64,000 nucleotides of DNA from the NCBI GenBank assembly GCA_017163975.1, contig JAFFSR010000242.1, positions 3,807,001 to 3,871,000 of the forward strand, in the 5' to 3' direction. Position 1 is the stretch's first letter. The number at the start of each line of letters is the position of its first letter. Origin of the DNA: Anastatus disparis (taxonomy: Eukaryota; Arthropoda; Insecta; Hymenoptera; Eupelmidae). Shown in pieces: positions 26,300 through 41,200 of the stretch. The notes beneath the pieces were generated by a model that was not told the DNA's origin, made no database searches, and saw only the letters and a program-made list of their open reading frames with translations. The translations under genes and the position numbers were made by a program.

Positions 26300-29200
26300 C
26301 TATAAAGTAACAAAACCGTTGCAATAACTATAATCATTAGAAATGATGAAAAATTTCAAAATTAAAAAAAGAAACACTAACATCAGGTAAAGAAGTAATT
26401 AGAGCTTTAACAGCTGATGTCCGTTCCTGCGGCACATAATTAGGAACTTCATATTCCGAACTAGTATTACTAGTAAGCATGTTTCCACTACTTAATAAAA
26501 GACTACGCTGTTCTTCAGGTACCGAAGTTAAAGATATCGCTAGATGTAATGCTAATGGAAGTCTATGCTTCCTGTAAACCGCCTTTGTACAGTGATAAAG
26601 AGTTAACGATATCACACTAAAAAATAATTTTTCAATTTATATATATTATTTTTCAAATTTGAAAATATTTAATTAATATGAAAAATTTCTTAAAAATTAA
26701 ACCAAAAAACAAAACTAACGTTTTTTCAAGCATCTTTTCTTTTTCATCTCTATTCAAACTAGCTCTAGTCCTTTCAGCTTCTAAGAAAATTTCCGTTATC
26801 TCTTCGGCCGTAAAAACATAAAGTGAGCTCAATGCAGCAAAAGATCTAATAAACTTATAAAGTATAGCCGTGAACTTAGAAAGCCGTTCGTGTTCCTTGC
26901 TACGTTTATTGATATCCTCAAGATCACGTCTACTCTCATCAAGAGCACGAGCTATTTCTTTAGCTTTAGATTGTGTCAATTCAAGCGTTGCTAAAAGACC
27001 GCCACCAGTACCTTGTTGACCTTGCGATTCTTGTAAAATATCCTGACCTCGTGCTTCGCCTAACTGAACGAGTAATTCTAGGCGCGCTGCTTCAATTTCA
27101 CCAGATAATTGCTCTTCGCGCTCCAGAGCTTCGCGCCTTCGAATCTCTACTTCCGGGGTTTCTTGTAGAATAGCCTGTCGGGTGTATAAAATTTTATTAA
27201 GTTGATAAACTTGTTAAATACCCCTGGTAGAAATTTTCCCGATTTTTTCTCCATGGGTTGGTCAATTTTTTTATATATTCCCATTCGCTGTACTATTATT
27301 TCGCCAATATCACCGCTAATGGCGTCACGTTTTACGCCATTCATTGCCCAACCGATATGGGAAATTTAAAGTTATGCTTTATATATTAATTATCACAATC
27401 ATTATTACAATTATAACACATGAATAAACATATCACACGCGCACGTACATATAAAATAATTAATTGATTATCGTTTTAGAATTGTCTTTGATTAAAAGCA
27501 ACATATTTTATTTTTATTAACTACGTTAAATTTTTTATAGCTTTTTTCACTATGTTCACAATTGAGGTTAAGTATACAGTCAAAATTTTCAATCTTTCAC
27601 ACGTATTATTTTCATCACTTTCTTCAAACACATAATCACTTTACAAACTACTTTGTTTTTATAATTATCTAAAATTCTTTTTGCTCTGTATTTTTTAAAC
27701 AGTAAATACAGTAGTTATATTATGTAGCACACGTTTGATTTCAGAGTCTACCGAACGTTAGTTAGTTGTCGCTTTCGTGTTCGCACTTGTCACAGACGCC
27801 AGCTGTTAAACAGTCCGCCATTCATTAGTAAAATATTTCGCCAACCGTTCACAAATAAAATTGGGCAATAATTGAAAAATTGGGCATTTTTGTTGGTGAA
27901 ATTTCTACCAGGGACTGATTCAAAATTTTTGTTTGTTTTTTTTTAATAGTTAAATTTTGATTATTGTTTTCAAAATTCATTAATTTTTAAATAATTTCGG
28001 TGATTTTTAATTAGGTAAATTATTTAATGAAATTATTTGATAATTAATTTTTATGACTTACTTTTTCTACAAGTCTTTCAGCTAAGCTCCTACTACCAGC
28101 ACCCAGACTAATCTTTATTAATGTAGCATTCGCTTCACTAGGTAATTCATCGACTAAACTTTCTTGTCTCGTTGCCAAAAACAACTGAAATCCTTGCTGA
28201 GCAGGTAAGCTTCGATCACCAATTCTCAATGGTCTTTTTCTTAATAAGGGTAACAATATTGAAGGTAATTCAACAATTTCTTCAACAAGTAATGGCTTAC
28301 CAAATCTAACAGCTAATTCTACACTTGTTAGAAAACGTGCATCACCCGGTCTTGTTATTTCTAATCTTGTCTCGCCAATATTTGATTTTAACCAATTCAC
28401 AGCTACTCCAGAAGGATCAATAAAAAGTGGTACAAGATTGCTTCGGATTGAACGAACTGCTCCAACAAAACTTTCTGTATCAGCTGGTAATCCTTGAGCT
28501 CGCCATTGTAAACGATCTCGTTCGCTGATTAATAGATCAATTACTTGCTTACGCTTTTCGTCATTTTTCGACGGATACTAAATTAAAAAATTATTATTTT
28601 GCAAATAAATTTGACAATGAATAATTGTAACTAATTAAAAATAAATTATATAATTTTGTAAAAAACCGGAGTGGCAGTTGCGGGGACTGGCTGACGGAAG
28701 CTATGCTTCACTATATGTATAAACAGTAGAGAGTGTAGCACTTGTGAAAATAGTAATTATTTTTTATTAGAATTACTAATTTTTCTAAACAGAGTGAGGC
28801 TTAAAGAAAAGGCGGGAGATAGTGAGAAAGAGAGAGTAAAGAATATAAGTATGTGCGCTGTGACCAGACTATCTGTAGTAAACAAGGAGTAGAATGGGGG
28901 GTAATTTTCGTTTCATAAAATCATGTCGGTTTTTATAATCGAAACCCTCCCGCAGCCCTACATAAGAAGCATAGCTTCAAAATTTTAAAAAATCCAGCAA
29001 AAGAAAATTAAAAAAAAACTTTTTTAATTGAAATTTTTGTGACCGAATTTAATCTAACGTATGGGTAAATTAATATTGGTCACATATTTACCTGATAAAT
29101 CAACAAAGCAGCTGCTTTAGCAGCTTCTATTCCAATTCTAGTTTTTCTTTGGCTAAGCGTTTGAAATTGCATTTGCCAATCAGTATGTTCAGCATCAAGT

Positions 29201-32200
29201 TTACCGAGTAGTGCTCTAGCTGTTGCAAGACTAGCTTCAGTAGCTTCAGTACGTAATTGAAGTTCAGCAGCACCTCTTGAATGAGCAGCAAGTTCTTCTT
29301 GTAATTGAGCAACTTTGCTCTCAACTGTATTTAAACCGGACTCAAGTTTTCCTATTTGCGCTTCTGCAGCTGAGAGTCGACTGTTCAAACATGTATAATT
29401 TTGTTAATTTTTTCAAATAAAATTTTTATTTATGAAAAAAATTTATTGAGATTACAATAGGATTACATCTTGTTAATAGCATAGTATAATCTACAGAATT
29501 TCTAACAAAGGGTTTGTCAACAATATTTTTTACAGAAAATCCTATAACAGTTTCTGCAGATTTTTTTTTATGTACAAAAGGAGTAAATCTGTTAATAATA
29601 GTAAATAAATGAAATAGTGGTATATATTAAATGAAAATCAATAAGTTTTTCATATCAATTTAAAATTAAACTTACTCAGATAGAACTCGTTGTTCTCTCT
29701 CAAGTGGTGCCACCTGCTGTAATATCTGGCCGTACTGCAAATTAGCTAATACCCAAGCTGCTAACGGAGCTGCAGCAACGGAAGCTCTTTTAGCTGTTTT
29801 TTCTTCAAAACTTTCAGGTCTTTCTTTAATTAATTTTGCTACAGCATCAAGACTAGCTGGTGTACTACGTCGAGCATCCCAATTACGTATTTCTTCTTTG
29901 ACTCCACGTTTAGCCAAAAATGTTTTCATACTATTCCATGAAGTATCGCGTATACCCATCAGCCTAAGTACACCTTCAAGAACATCACGAACTGCAGCTG
30001 GTGGAGCACGTAATGAACGTACTTCTGAAAGAGCATCTGAACTGATACCTGCCACAGCTTGACAAGCTTGTTCTACTAGTGGTTCAACTTTGCTTAATTC
30101 GCTCTCAATGTCTTTCTACAATATAATTAGTTTAAATATTAACAATAATGTTTTTCTCAACTCAATACCTAAGAAAAAAACAATTTATTTTCAAATTATA
30201 TACCTTACGGATTGCAAGTTGTTGGCTTTCTTTTTCGGTTTCAGTTTTTAAAGTAGCCATTTCGCTTCTTTGACCAGTAGCACCTCGCATAGTTGCTGTA
30301 ATTTGTTCCAATGTAGCGTTGGCCCTGCCTTGTTCAACCTATGTTGAAAAAAATACAATATCTTAGCAAATCTTATAATTTAACGTTTAAATTTTAATCA
30401 AACCTCAAGTTCACGTCGTTGCTTGGTAACATCTTCTTCTAGCTTAGCTACTCGATCACCAGCCTCTTCCAGTCGTTCAATACCTGCTTGAAGTTGTTTA
30501 ACTTTAGCCAAAATTTCTTCAAGCCACGCTTCACGTATTTCTTTCCATTTGTGACATAATGCCAAAAATCTTGCTGGAGCTTGCTGCTGTGCTGGTGCAT
30601 TTATCTGCGCTTGTACCACCTCACTGACACCGGAAAATTCCTCCTCAATATCTTTCGAGGCATCCTTGCATAAAGTAGTTAATTCAATCAAAGGTCCTTC
30701 TGTTAGCCACCATTCACTGTTTAAGCTTTGTCCTGTTGTTTGAATACAATCACGTAATAAGTTTGAACGTGACAGCCATGGTTGTTTCAGATCGTAAGAA
30801 TCAACAATGAGGCCAACTCGAAGATACTTCCGTAGCCCTAGGAGTACGTAAAGAATTTTAAATAACATTCTCATATAAATGCAATATTTTTTATTTTTAA
30901 AAATAGTGCATTTCATTTAACTACACAGTTTTTTTGTGAATTATTAACGCAATGTTTTTTTTTTCAAATATTAAAAAAAAAAAAAGAATTTGTTAATAAA
31001 CCATATGTGCTTATATTAATTGTATTATTTAAAATAAGACACTTAATTAAAAATTATTGAAAGTTGGAACGTAAAATTGAGACTTTGTTTAATTTTTAAA
31101 GCAATAAAAAAGTATCCTACACTTAGGAAATAGTAGGTAATCCAACAGTAGTATACACTCTCTTCATTAGTAATATTTTAAAAGTAGTTTAAATAGTACT
31201 GTCGAGTACTGTAGTATATTATATTGCAATTATTTCTATAATTGATTTTACTTACGGTGATATAAATATTGCTCTAAAGTTCCTGAAAATTCTTCTCTTG
31301 CAGCTAATTCAGCAAGAGGTGCTATGAGACCATCCATCTCTTCAGTCGTGTAAAGACTTGGTAGTTCTCCATTTGCAATAATAGCGCTAGCTAAAATAGC
31401 AAAATCTTCTTCACGTAAATGATGTTCTTCAAGCAATAATAAGGTTGGTTCACCATCAATACCAGCAGCTTGAACAGCACTTTTTACAGCTGATTTTCCT
31501 TTGCCTTTAAATATGAATATTTTTATTGAATATTATTAATTTTTGTTTATAATTATTATTTGTTTGTGATTATACTGATTTTACCAGGTCCAGAATCAAC
31601 AAGTTTTAGCGATGAAATAACAGAAACAATTTTTATTGCCGTTTTGCGACCAGCGCCTGGACGACCTGTTAATAGGATACCTCGGCGATCACAACCAAGA
31701 CACCAACTTATACCTACAATTAATCTCAATTAATATTATTCTTTATGAAAATAAAAAATATTATTCTAAAAGATATATTATTTTAATATTTTGTATTTAA
31801 CATATAATGCAATTATAATATCTAAACAATTTACCTGCTGATATTTCTAATAAATAAGATGGAACAGTTGCTAACATAGTATCACCTTCTCGAATGCATT
31901 TTGTTACTGCATTTTCAAGTTCACTTTTCCATTGTGTTTCTGAATATAAAGTTAATCCGGAATTTGCGCCTTTCCAAACATAAACATCATTTCTACCAGA
32001 TGGTCCAGCAGAGCTTCGAGAATTGATAGTTGATTCTAAACGTCTTTGTTGCTTTATCAATAATCTAAATCCATAAACAATTTATTAATTTTTACAATCT
32101 TTTTCGTTAAAAAAATCTATGATAAAATTGTTACATTACTTTGGCCTAAAAATTCTACGAGCTGCATCTATTAAATAATTCGTTATATTGGATTCACTTT

Positions 32201-35200
32201 CAGGTTTCGGATAATATTTTAAAGAGTCGATCCAAGTAATCAAATCTGTTGGTGTCCATTGTTCAGTTGATTTATCCATTGAAATATCATTGAAAGCTTC
32301 AACAATAATTGGAGACATTTTACTAATCCAAGCTTTCACCAAGATATCATCACTTTTTAAAGATTCTTTTAAATGTAATTCAACTATTGCATCTAAATCT
32401 TTTGGATTTAGGGTACTGAAATAAATGTTTATTTAAATTAAAATAACGTAATACATTACATAATTCATAATATTAATTATTAATTCAATTGTAATGAAAA
32501 TTTACGGTAAATAATGCGAAGCCAATAATGAATCCAATCTAGGATGTAAATTCGTTGACCAATCACCAGTACTTATTATAGTAAGAGGTATTTTAGCAAA
32601 TTGTAAATCATCTTCATAAAATCCACCTTCTTGGAGCAATTGACGAATTAATTCCTACAATCATCATCACTTATGTCAAGAATGTTAATTATTTAATTTT
32701 TCATTTATTATTTTACCTGCAGACTTTTAGAAGCTAAATGTAAATCTTCTATAACAAGAATCAAACGTGATCCGTTTTTCGGTCTGTATGTTCTAATACC
32801 AACTGATGAGTCTACTTTAATACAAGCTCGCTTCAGTCTTGCAATTAAATCTTTTGATCCATATAACGAAGATCCTCTGACCACTAAAACAGCTTCATCA
32901 AATTCATTTTTAGCTGAATTTATAGCTGCAGATAACAAAGAATTTTTTCCACAACCAGTTGGCCCTCGGAAGATAACTGCTTGACCTGATTTAATCCACG
33001 GTATAATGGCATCTACCCCTCTTTGCATTGATCCTACAATACACAGTTTTTTTTTTTTTTAATCAAATAACAATTTAATTATTACATCACTGAATGTTAA
33101 AAATCAACCTGAAAGATAAACGGGCCCATCTTCTGTAGTTATTGTTTTTGTATCGATTGTAAAAGGATCTAGTGTATCTTTTTGTTTATTATATAAAACG
33201 TCATAAGGATTTTGCGAATCTGGACACCTAATTCAATAAAAAAACAATTAATTTACTTTTAATTTTATTTTTTTTTAAATATATATATATTACCAAATCC
33301 CAGTAAGTTCATAAATAGAACGAGCTAAGTCATCTCTCGTATTTGTATCTTCTATTTGCCCACACATTGAAGCCAATAATGCATATGCACAGCTTGCTTG
33401 TGTATGGGCGTTTTGTAAATGAACAAGTGCCGTTTGTAATAGACCTGATGCTGATTTTTGTTCTTTTTTCATTTTTAAGACTTGATCTATAACCGATGTG
33501 AGATGCGTTGTGACAGTACTTGTTGACGCAGTTGAATAATCTTTTAATAAGTTGGTATTTAAAAGAGTAGAAGGTGAAATAGCTCCAAGATAAACAATGC
33601 CTAATCGAGATACTGTTGCCAGACTTGCGCCAGATAGTTTGTGGGATTCAAATATAAATCTAAAATCAAAAATATATTATGCTGTAAATTTCTCGAAATT
33701 TATATATTTATAACTGAATCATTTCTTATCATCCTCTTCAAATCAATATTCATTATTAATCTTCATGGGGTTTGGAGATAAATGAATGAAATTTCATTTA
33801 TATATATAAAATTAGTATGTGAAAAAATTTTAATTATTAATTATTTATAAGTTCTATTGATTAAATTTCAAATACCGTGTTTCATTTCCTAATTTAATCC
33901 CAACACCGTTCGGTAATGTAAGAATACGATTATCATCTAATGCCGAATTCAAAGCCTCAGCCCATTCTGGTTCCACATCTCCATTGAGTACTATCCATAA
34001 TGGTCGATCACCAGCATTTGAAATAATATTTGATAGTAATCCTTCTTTAAATTCTCTAAAATTAAAAAAAAGCGGTTAATCTAAGTGTAATAATTATAAC
34101 TATAATATTAAATAAATAAATGATTAACCAATTAAGAGACGTACCTTGTTTGAGGATCAACAATTCCTAATAATTTTGATTTGGCGATAGCTCCTGGATA
34201 AATTTGAAATTGTTTCACTGACTCTTTTGTTCTAGAAAGAGCTTCTGCCAAAGTTTTAATTATTAAAGATTTTCCACTTCCCGGAGGCCCAACAATAGCA
34301 GCACCACTTCTAGTTTTTAGTTGATCATTCAATTGCATGCATCTATTGATTAAACTTTCATGCAAGCCCTGAGATTCACATATATCGGTTAAAACACTTT
34401 GTAGTGTTTTCTTTTCTTCAACAATGACTGTTGATGTCGAATTAGAAAATACGTCATTTAGTAATGTTAAGAATTTTGACATATCACATTCCACTAATTT
34501 AGGTAAAGTAGAAACTTGTATTCCTGTCAGCATTCTAAAAATTATATTCAACGTGTAAAATTTATTTCAATCATGGATTAAAATCAATTATATATCTTAA
34601 ATATAAATTTCAAACTAAAAATTTAGCAAAACCTTGATTTTTCATCCACATTATCTTTAAGTTCAGCAGATGATGGTATGGCGCTTAAAACTGATCTGAG
34701 AGCTCTTAATCCCCAGTCATAATGAGGTTGTTTGGATAATAATTTTTCAGCAGTATCAAACATTTCAACTAATTGATTAGCTAGCGACGAAGCATTCATA
34801 AAGCCAGCACATTCAAGTAACGATCTTACAATATTTTTTTTATTCGGATGAGCCATTCCGATAGGTCTGAATAGTCTTGCTAAAGAATCTGGTAACTTTC
34901 GACGACCGCCGTACTCATCACTTGCAGGATTCATCGTAATAAATAAGCAACAATGTTGATCTAATGGTATTTCTAAATCACCTAAATTCGTTTTAGATGC
35001 TCCATCACGGATTGCTTCTTGCAATGGTCTGATCAACATAGCTACAGCACTCATAGTACTTTCCTCTAAACGATTAAATTCGTCAAAGCATCCCCAGGCT
35101 CCAGCTTGAGCTAACCCACTTAAAATTCTACGCATACTACCAGCATCCATGCCTATTTAAATAATAAATAAACAATGTAGAATATAATTTTTTATTTTAA

Positions 35201-38200
35201 ATAATAATATAGAATATTTTTTCTGAACCTTCATCGCAGTTAAATACAAGGACACGACATCCCAGAATACTGCCTAATGCCTTAACACTTTCAGTCTTTC
35301 CTGTACCAGCAGGACCAGTTGGACTTCCACCAAGACCTAATTTCATTGCTTGAGTTAAAGCAAGATAACATCTTTCTGTCAGGGGTGTCCTTACAAGACC
35401 AATAGCAGTTCCTTGATATTCAAAACGATATGTAAATTCAGCTTTGGCACAACGTATAATAGCTCCACCTCCCTGAAAAATATTATATAAAACTTTTAAA
35501 AATAAATTATTTTTCAATTTCGTTTTTTTTTTTAATTATTTCTTACACTCTTGTAAGTTCTAAGCTGACGATTCCAGTTCCATCTAAGCTTTTCTTTATC
35601 AGTAGCAGCATCTAAAAGATCTTGGACCACGTGAAGGTGATGAACAGTTTCAAGCAAAAGATTCTTAGCTTTCAATGATTGCAGCTTATCTTCTGAATTC
35701 TCTAAATTCCTATATCGTGTTCTTTGATTCTCAAGATATCTAAGCAAATGTTTCAAACCAGCAGTATCATCTTCCATAGCAGCTTCACATTTTTCTGTGA
35801 ATCGGATTCTTTCACATAAAAGAAGAATTTGAGTGGGATATGATGTGATTTCTGGAGTTTGTTCTAATAAACATGTGTTTAAATTTTGTTGTAAAGTATG
35901 GCGTATTCCTTCTTCTAAAGTTGATAACCATTTAGGGAATGGCTCTGAAAGGCTTACTCTTTCAGAAAGCTTAATCTTCTCTCCTTCCGGTGAAATGACA
36001 CTCGTTATATAACCATTTTCTTTTTCTACTATTCCAACTCCTTGATATAATTTTGCTAAGTGAACATCCAAACCTTTTCCTTTTCCAGATACTAATTCAA
36101 GAAGATCCTCATCACTTAAGAAATATAATCTTGGATAAGAAGATCGTTTTTCCTATGAATTAAATATAAATAATATAGACACTTTTTAATTTTTTCAAGA
36201 TTGAAGAATTTAATTAAGAAAATTTAAACCTCCAAAAAATCATCTAGGCTTCTTTGACATCTATCCATTAAGTCCTTTAAATTAGTAAGAGCCGGAAATG
36301 ATAAATTTTTTATTGAAGGTATTTTAGGATCTCTTGCTATTTCTCCCATAAAATATCTGTATTTTTTAAAATATTTAATATTGAATTCAAATAGATATAT
36401 CATTCATTCAAAAATTATTACCTAAACTCTTTGTCCGCACGTGTCCATCTACCAGAATCACTCGGCGCAGCACCACTGTTATATACAGGTTCTAAGTAAA
36501 TCCATTTTCTTTGAACTATACTTAAAATCTTGATGCGTTCTTCTAATTCAAATAATGCTTCTTCGCATCGAGCAGCTCTCGACGCAAATCTTTCATATCC
36601 AGTTGCTCCTCTTGCACCTTCTAATATTAATTTTAGCTCTCCTGTTTAAAAATATTTAAGCAAATTATTACTCATCCAGAGAAGATTATATTATTCGAAT
36701 AAAATGTTACAAATATTACCTGCTCTTACTAATAAAGCACTATAATCACCGACTATATACAAGCCTCTACTATCACTATCCTTAGCTTCTTGAAGCGGTA
36801 AAGAAGTGTAGCTTTCCCAAACTTCTAATTCCATAAGTGCTTGTCTAATACCACTTTCTGCTGCTGCTCGTTTCGTTATATCCTGAAAAAAAAGCAATAA
36901 TGATCATAATATGAATAATAAGTCTCAAAAATATATTTTTATAGTGAATCAATAACAAACTTTAATTCGATCAAAATTAGCTTTGATGGATCCAACACTA
37001 TTCAATAAGTGACCCAACGTGACTTCAGTCATACGTCTTATCTTAAGGTTCAATATATCTTTCAATTCATTCCAATGTTCTTCAGCTAATTCATCACCTC
37101 TTAACAATTGCACACAATCTATTGCATCTCTCAATTCAATTATTTTTTTCCCAATAAATGAATTAGCTTCTAATTTAGCTGATTCCTCATTCAGTGACTC
37201 TTCGCGTTGATCTTTTTGTAATTTTATTCGGTTTTCCCAAGAATCGAGCCAATCATGAAATTTCGGTAATCGTCGTCTTGACACTGACCATTCCTCTTCT
37301 TCATGCCTTTGCAATTCTTCAATGAATTCGCTTTGATATTTACAATTTAATTCTTCAGCTTCTAGTTCAGCCTCCAATTGTTCAATAAGTTTCTCATCGA
37401 TTTCAAAAATTTCTTCAACCGGTAAATTTAATCTTTTACAATCACCAATTAACACATCTCTTTGCTCTGTTAAATTTGTCCATTTTTCACGCATCATTTC
37501 AATCCAATCTTTAGTAATAACTTCTGGTTTCGAAGACCATTTAGCATTCCATCGTTCTTGTTCATCATGAACGGCCAATACTTGATGACGTAAATTCAAT
37601 TTAGCTTCTTCTAATTGATGAAGCATGACACCTTGATAATTGTCAAGGCGTTCTTTTAAGCTATCCCAAGCGGTATTCGCATTATTTAAGCCTTAAATAA
37701 AAAATTATTTGCATTTTAAACATAAAGTAGTAAAGATTACAATTTTTTTTAAATACCTTCTAATCTTTCTCTTGTCCATAAAGCTAAAACACGACCTAAT
37801 CCTGATACATCTTCTAATTCATTAGCAATTTCACTAGATTGCTTTTGAATATTGGAATAAGTATCATATGCCTCTCCAATTTCTTCAACAGTACGAGCGC
37901 GTTGAGATAGTTTCTTTGATGAAATGGATAAAAAGTCAACGATAGAAACTAAACGTGAAGATGCTTCAGCACGTAGATCCAACGCTAAACGTTCCCAGTA
38001 CCTTTACATTTTAATGATTAATAAGATTTTAATTGTATAATCTTTAAGTTATTATTAATTATTATTTAAAATCTGTAATTCACCTGCGAGATAAAGATTC
38101 TAAATCATTTCTAATAGTTCCCGTATCAACAACTATACACAATACTTTCACTTCGCTTGCTCTCAATTTACCAACCTAAATATGTTAAAAATTATAATTA

Positions 38201-41200
38201 ATATTTCAATAGTAATAATTTTAAAATGAAATATAAAATTAAAATATAATATACTTCTTGCGCCCATAGCTTAGCATCTTTGAATGCTTTTTCCCAATCT
38301 TGTGGCTGTTTACCTTTCAATCTAAATTTAAAAAAATTCAAACATAAAATCTAATTCTTATAGTTTTTATTGATTTTGTTATTCAACATATATCGTTGTA
38401 TCTGTGAAAAAACTTACGTTTGGCCTATATCGATTTTCGCTGGTGCAACAAGAGGTAACCACTTCATTCTTAAATTTTCAAGTGCACTAAGCAAAGTTTC
38501 AGCTTCCTTATAAACTGCACCGTAGAGATATGCACTATGAGATACCAGATCTCGAAAGTGACCATCAGCTTGATCGTCAACTCCACGAAAATTTGTTGGA
38601 ATTGCAAGAAAACGGCGTATACCTGAATAAAGCTTCATACGTATATCCTCGAGAGTTGGGCGCCATTGAAGTGATTCGTCGCGATAAGTTAATTCGACAC
38701 GGATTTCGGGTAGCTTTTTTAATAGCATTGGCAAAGCAGATCTGTAAAAAAATGTATACGCGTAATCTTAAGAATTCATTTACTGGCCTATATTTTTTCA
38801 AAATAAAAATAAAATTATTATTTTAAATTCGATAGAAATTTTTTAACAACATTCAATTAAAACATAATTATTTTAATTATTTTTAGAATAAATTTTTACT
38901 TCTTTTAAATAATATTCATCAGAGATAAAAAATGCGAATAAAGCTATTAAAATCATATAAAGATTATTTCCATTATAATACCTATAAGCTATTCCAAGAG
39001 CTTTCAACAGCTGTCTATCCCAATGTACTTTCCATGCTTTCGTATTTCCATAATTAGCCTCGACAGAACTAACAATATCTCTCATATTTCTCAATGTATC
39101 TTTCCATGTATTTTGATTAGCAACCAAGTTAATGGCATCGCCTTTTAATAAATTACAAACTATATCTCGCAGAGCTGCATGCTTCGAAGCGAGTTCAGCA
39201 TTTTGACGAGCGAATTTTTTTACCTTTATTGTAATGGTACAATTATATTTATTATTCAAATTAATAATTGATGAATTTTTTTTGTCTATCTAAACTTTGT
39301 TTAATTATTGTAATTTTTATATAATAAAAATTTTTTATTTAACATTTTTAAAACCTTTGAAATTTTAAAAATTCTTTAATTAATAAATGAAAAAAGGAAA
39401 TTCTCTAGATATGCACAATATAATAAAAAATTACCAGCACTCTTAATGTATTAGTAAATACATCAACAGCTCTTGGATCAGACCATGCAACTCCCGATTG
39501 TTCTTTCATAGCATTGGCCAATTCCATTGCTGTAACAAGCATTAATGGCCTTTGCGATTTAATCATTCTATCGTCTATAGTATTATGAAAATTAGCAATT
39601 TGTTCAAGTGCACGAGCGCGTCCTGTTAGCGCTGATGCACGATCGACCAATTCTTTAATTTCACGTGGCAATTCAACACCTTGGCCCGATAATGCACGGG
39701 CCTCACGGATTAATGTTGTTAATCTTGGGTCAAAATTTACTCGCATTATTTTTGAGCTTGTTAATTCGACGACTCTTGAATCTTTACCAAGGGATAGCTC
39801 TTTACTGTTTATTGATTCCATTGTATCGCTCACCTGATAAACAATTTTATTCAGTTTTAATCAAAGATTATTTCTTTTTTCTTTCGTTGAGCTATATGTA
39901 AAATATTTCACTGTTAAAAAAATTTAATTTTGCTTCCAGTAGATTTATGAAATTTCTATTTTTACTTGAAATTTAATGCAATTGTACAGTAAAATTATGG
40001 CAAAATTATTAATTTTCATGTACACGCTTGAAGCAAAGTGTTGTTTACTTATTCATACTTCAATTGCATAACCAAATACGATTTGCCTATTTTTTATTTA
40101 CTACATATTATAATTATTCTAACATAATTATTTCAACAAAAAATATTTCCGGCATTCCTATGCATTAACTTTTAATTTATGTTGCAATAAAAAAAATTTA
40201 TAATAGCAAAATCGTAAAATAGACATAAAAAAATAAAAAAAAAAAACTAAAAAATTTTCAATCATACAAATATAATTCTTATATGTTACCTACCCATGTT
40301 TCAGTAAGTTCTTGTCTTTGGCCTTCAATATCGTTGAGAGCTTTTGTAAGTTTTTCTGTAACATCGTCATAGCCCGGAAGATCACTGAGTAATTGTTTTC
40401 CAAGTTTTTGTAAACTTTCAAGACGTAATTCCGACACTCGCGCTGTTTGCACGTTCTGTAAAATTTCAGGTGTATCCAATAATTCCTTTGTATCTGGTCC
40501 ATTCATGCACGAATCTATATAAAAAAATTGGATAATTTAATTAAACGTTTTAATAAAACTTTTATTCATAAGTGTATACGAATTTATATAATTTAACAAA
40601 TTAATTTTTTAATATTATCAATAAATTTAATAATAATATTCAATTTGAAAAAATAAATTTAATTAATAATGTTGGTAATTAATTTGAAGAAAAAAAATGT
40701 TCGCATCATCCTCTTTATTTATCTGATTATATTTATAAGTAAGAAAAAAGAGCAATGATCTTTTAATAAATTGGCTATCTACTCGCTCGCTATAAGCTAA
40801 TAAATGATAATCCGATGAATAAAGTTCATTGAATATTATACTTAACCGATAAGATCAGTATAAGCAGCAAGTAAAGCTTGACGTTCGGGCGTAAGAAGAT
40901 TCTTTATTGCTTTTCTTTTCATGAGCTCGCTATAACGTCGGAATTCAGTTTCAAGTGCCAAAGGTGTTTTAGCGCTTGTTATTTGGGATTTTAATTTAGC
41001 AGCTACGCGTTCTTCAGCTGGCGCTAAACTATTTGACACTTTGTCTCTTAGTCTGTACCATTCGAAGTCATTTTCATCACCCAAAAGTTCTGTACATTAT
41101 AAAGGATATATAGTTTTAATATTTTAAATTATTATTATCATTAGCTTATTTTATTTACCCTCAACGTTTTCGAAATTTTTGAAAAGTGCGTCAGTGCCTA

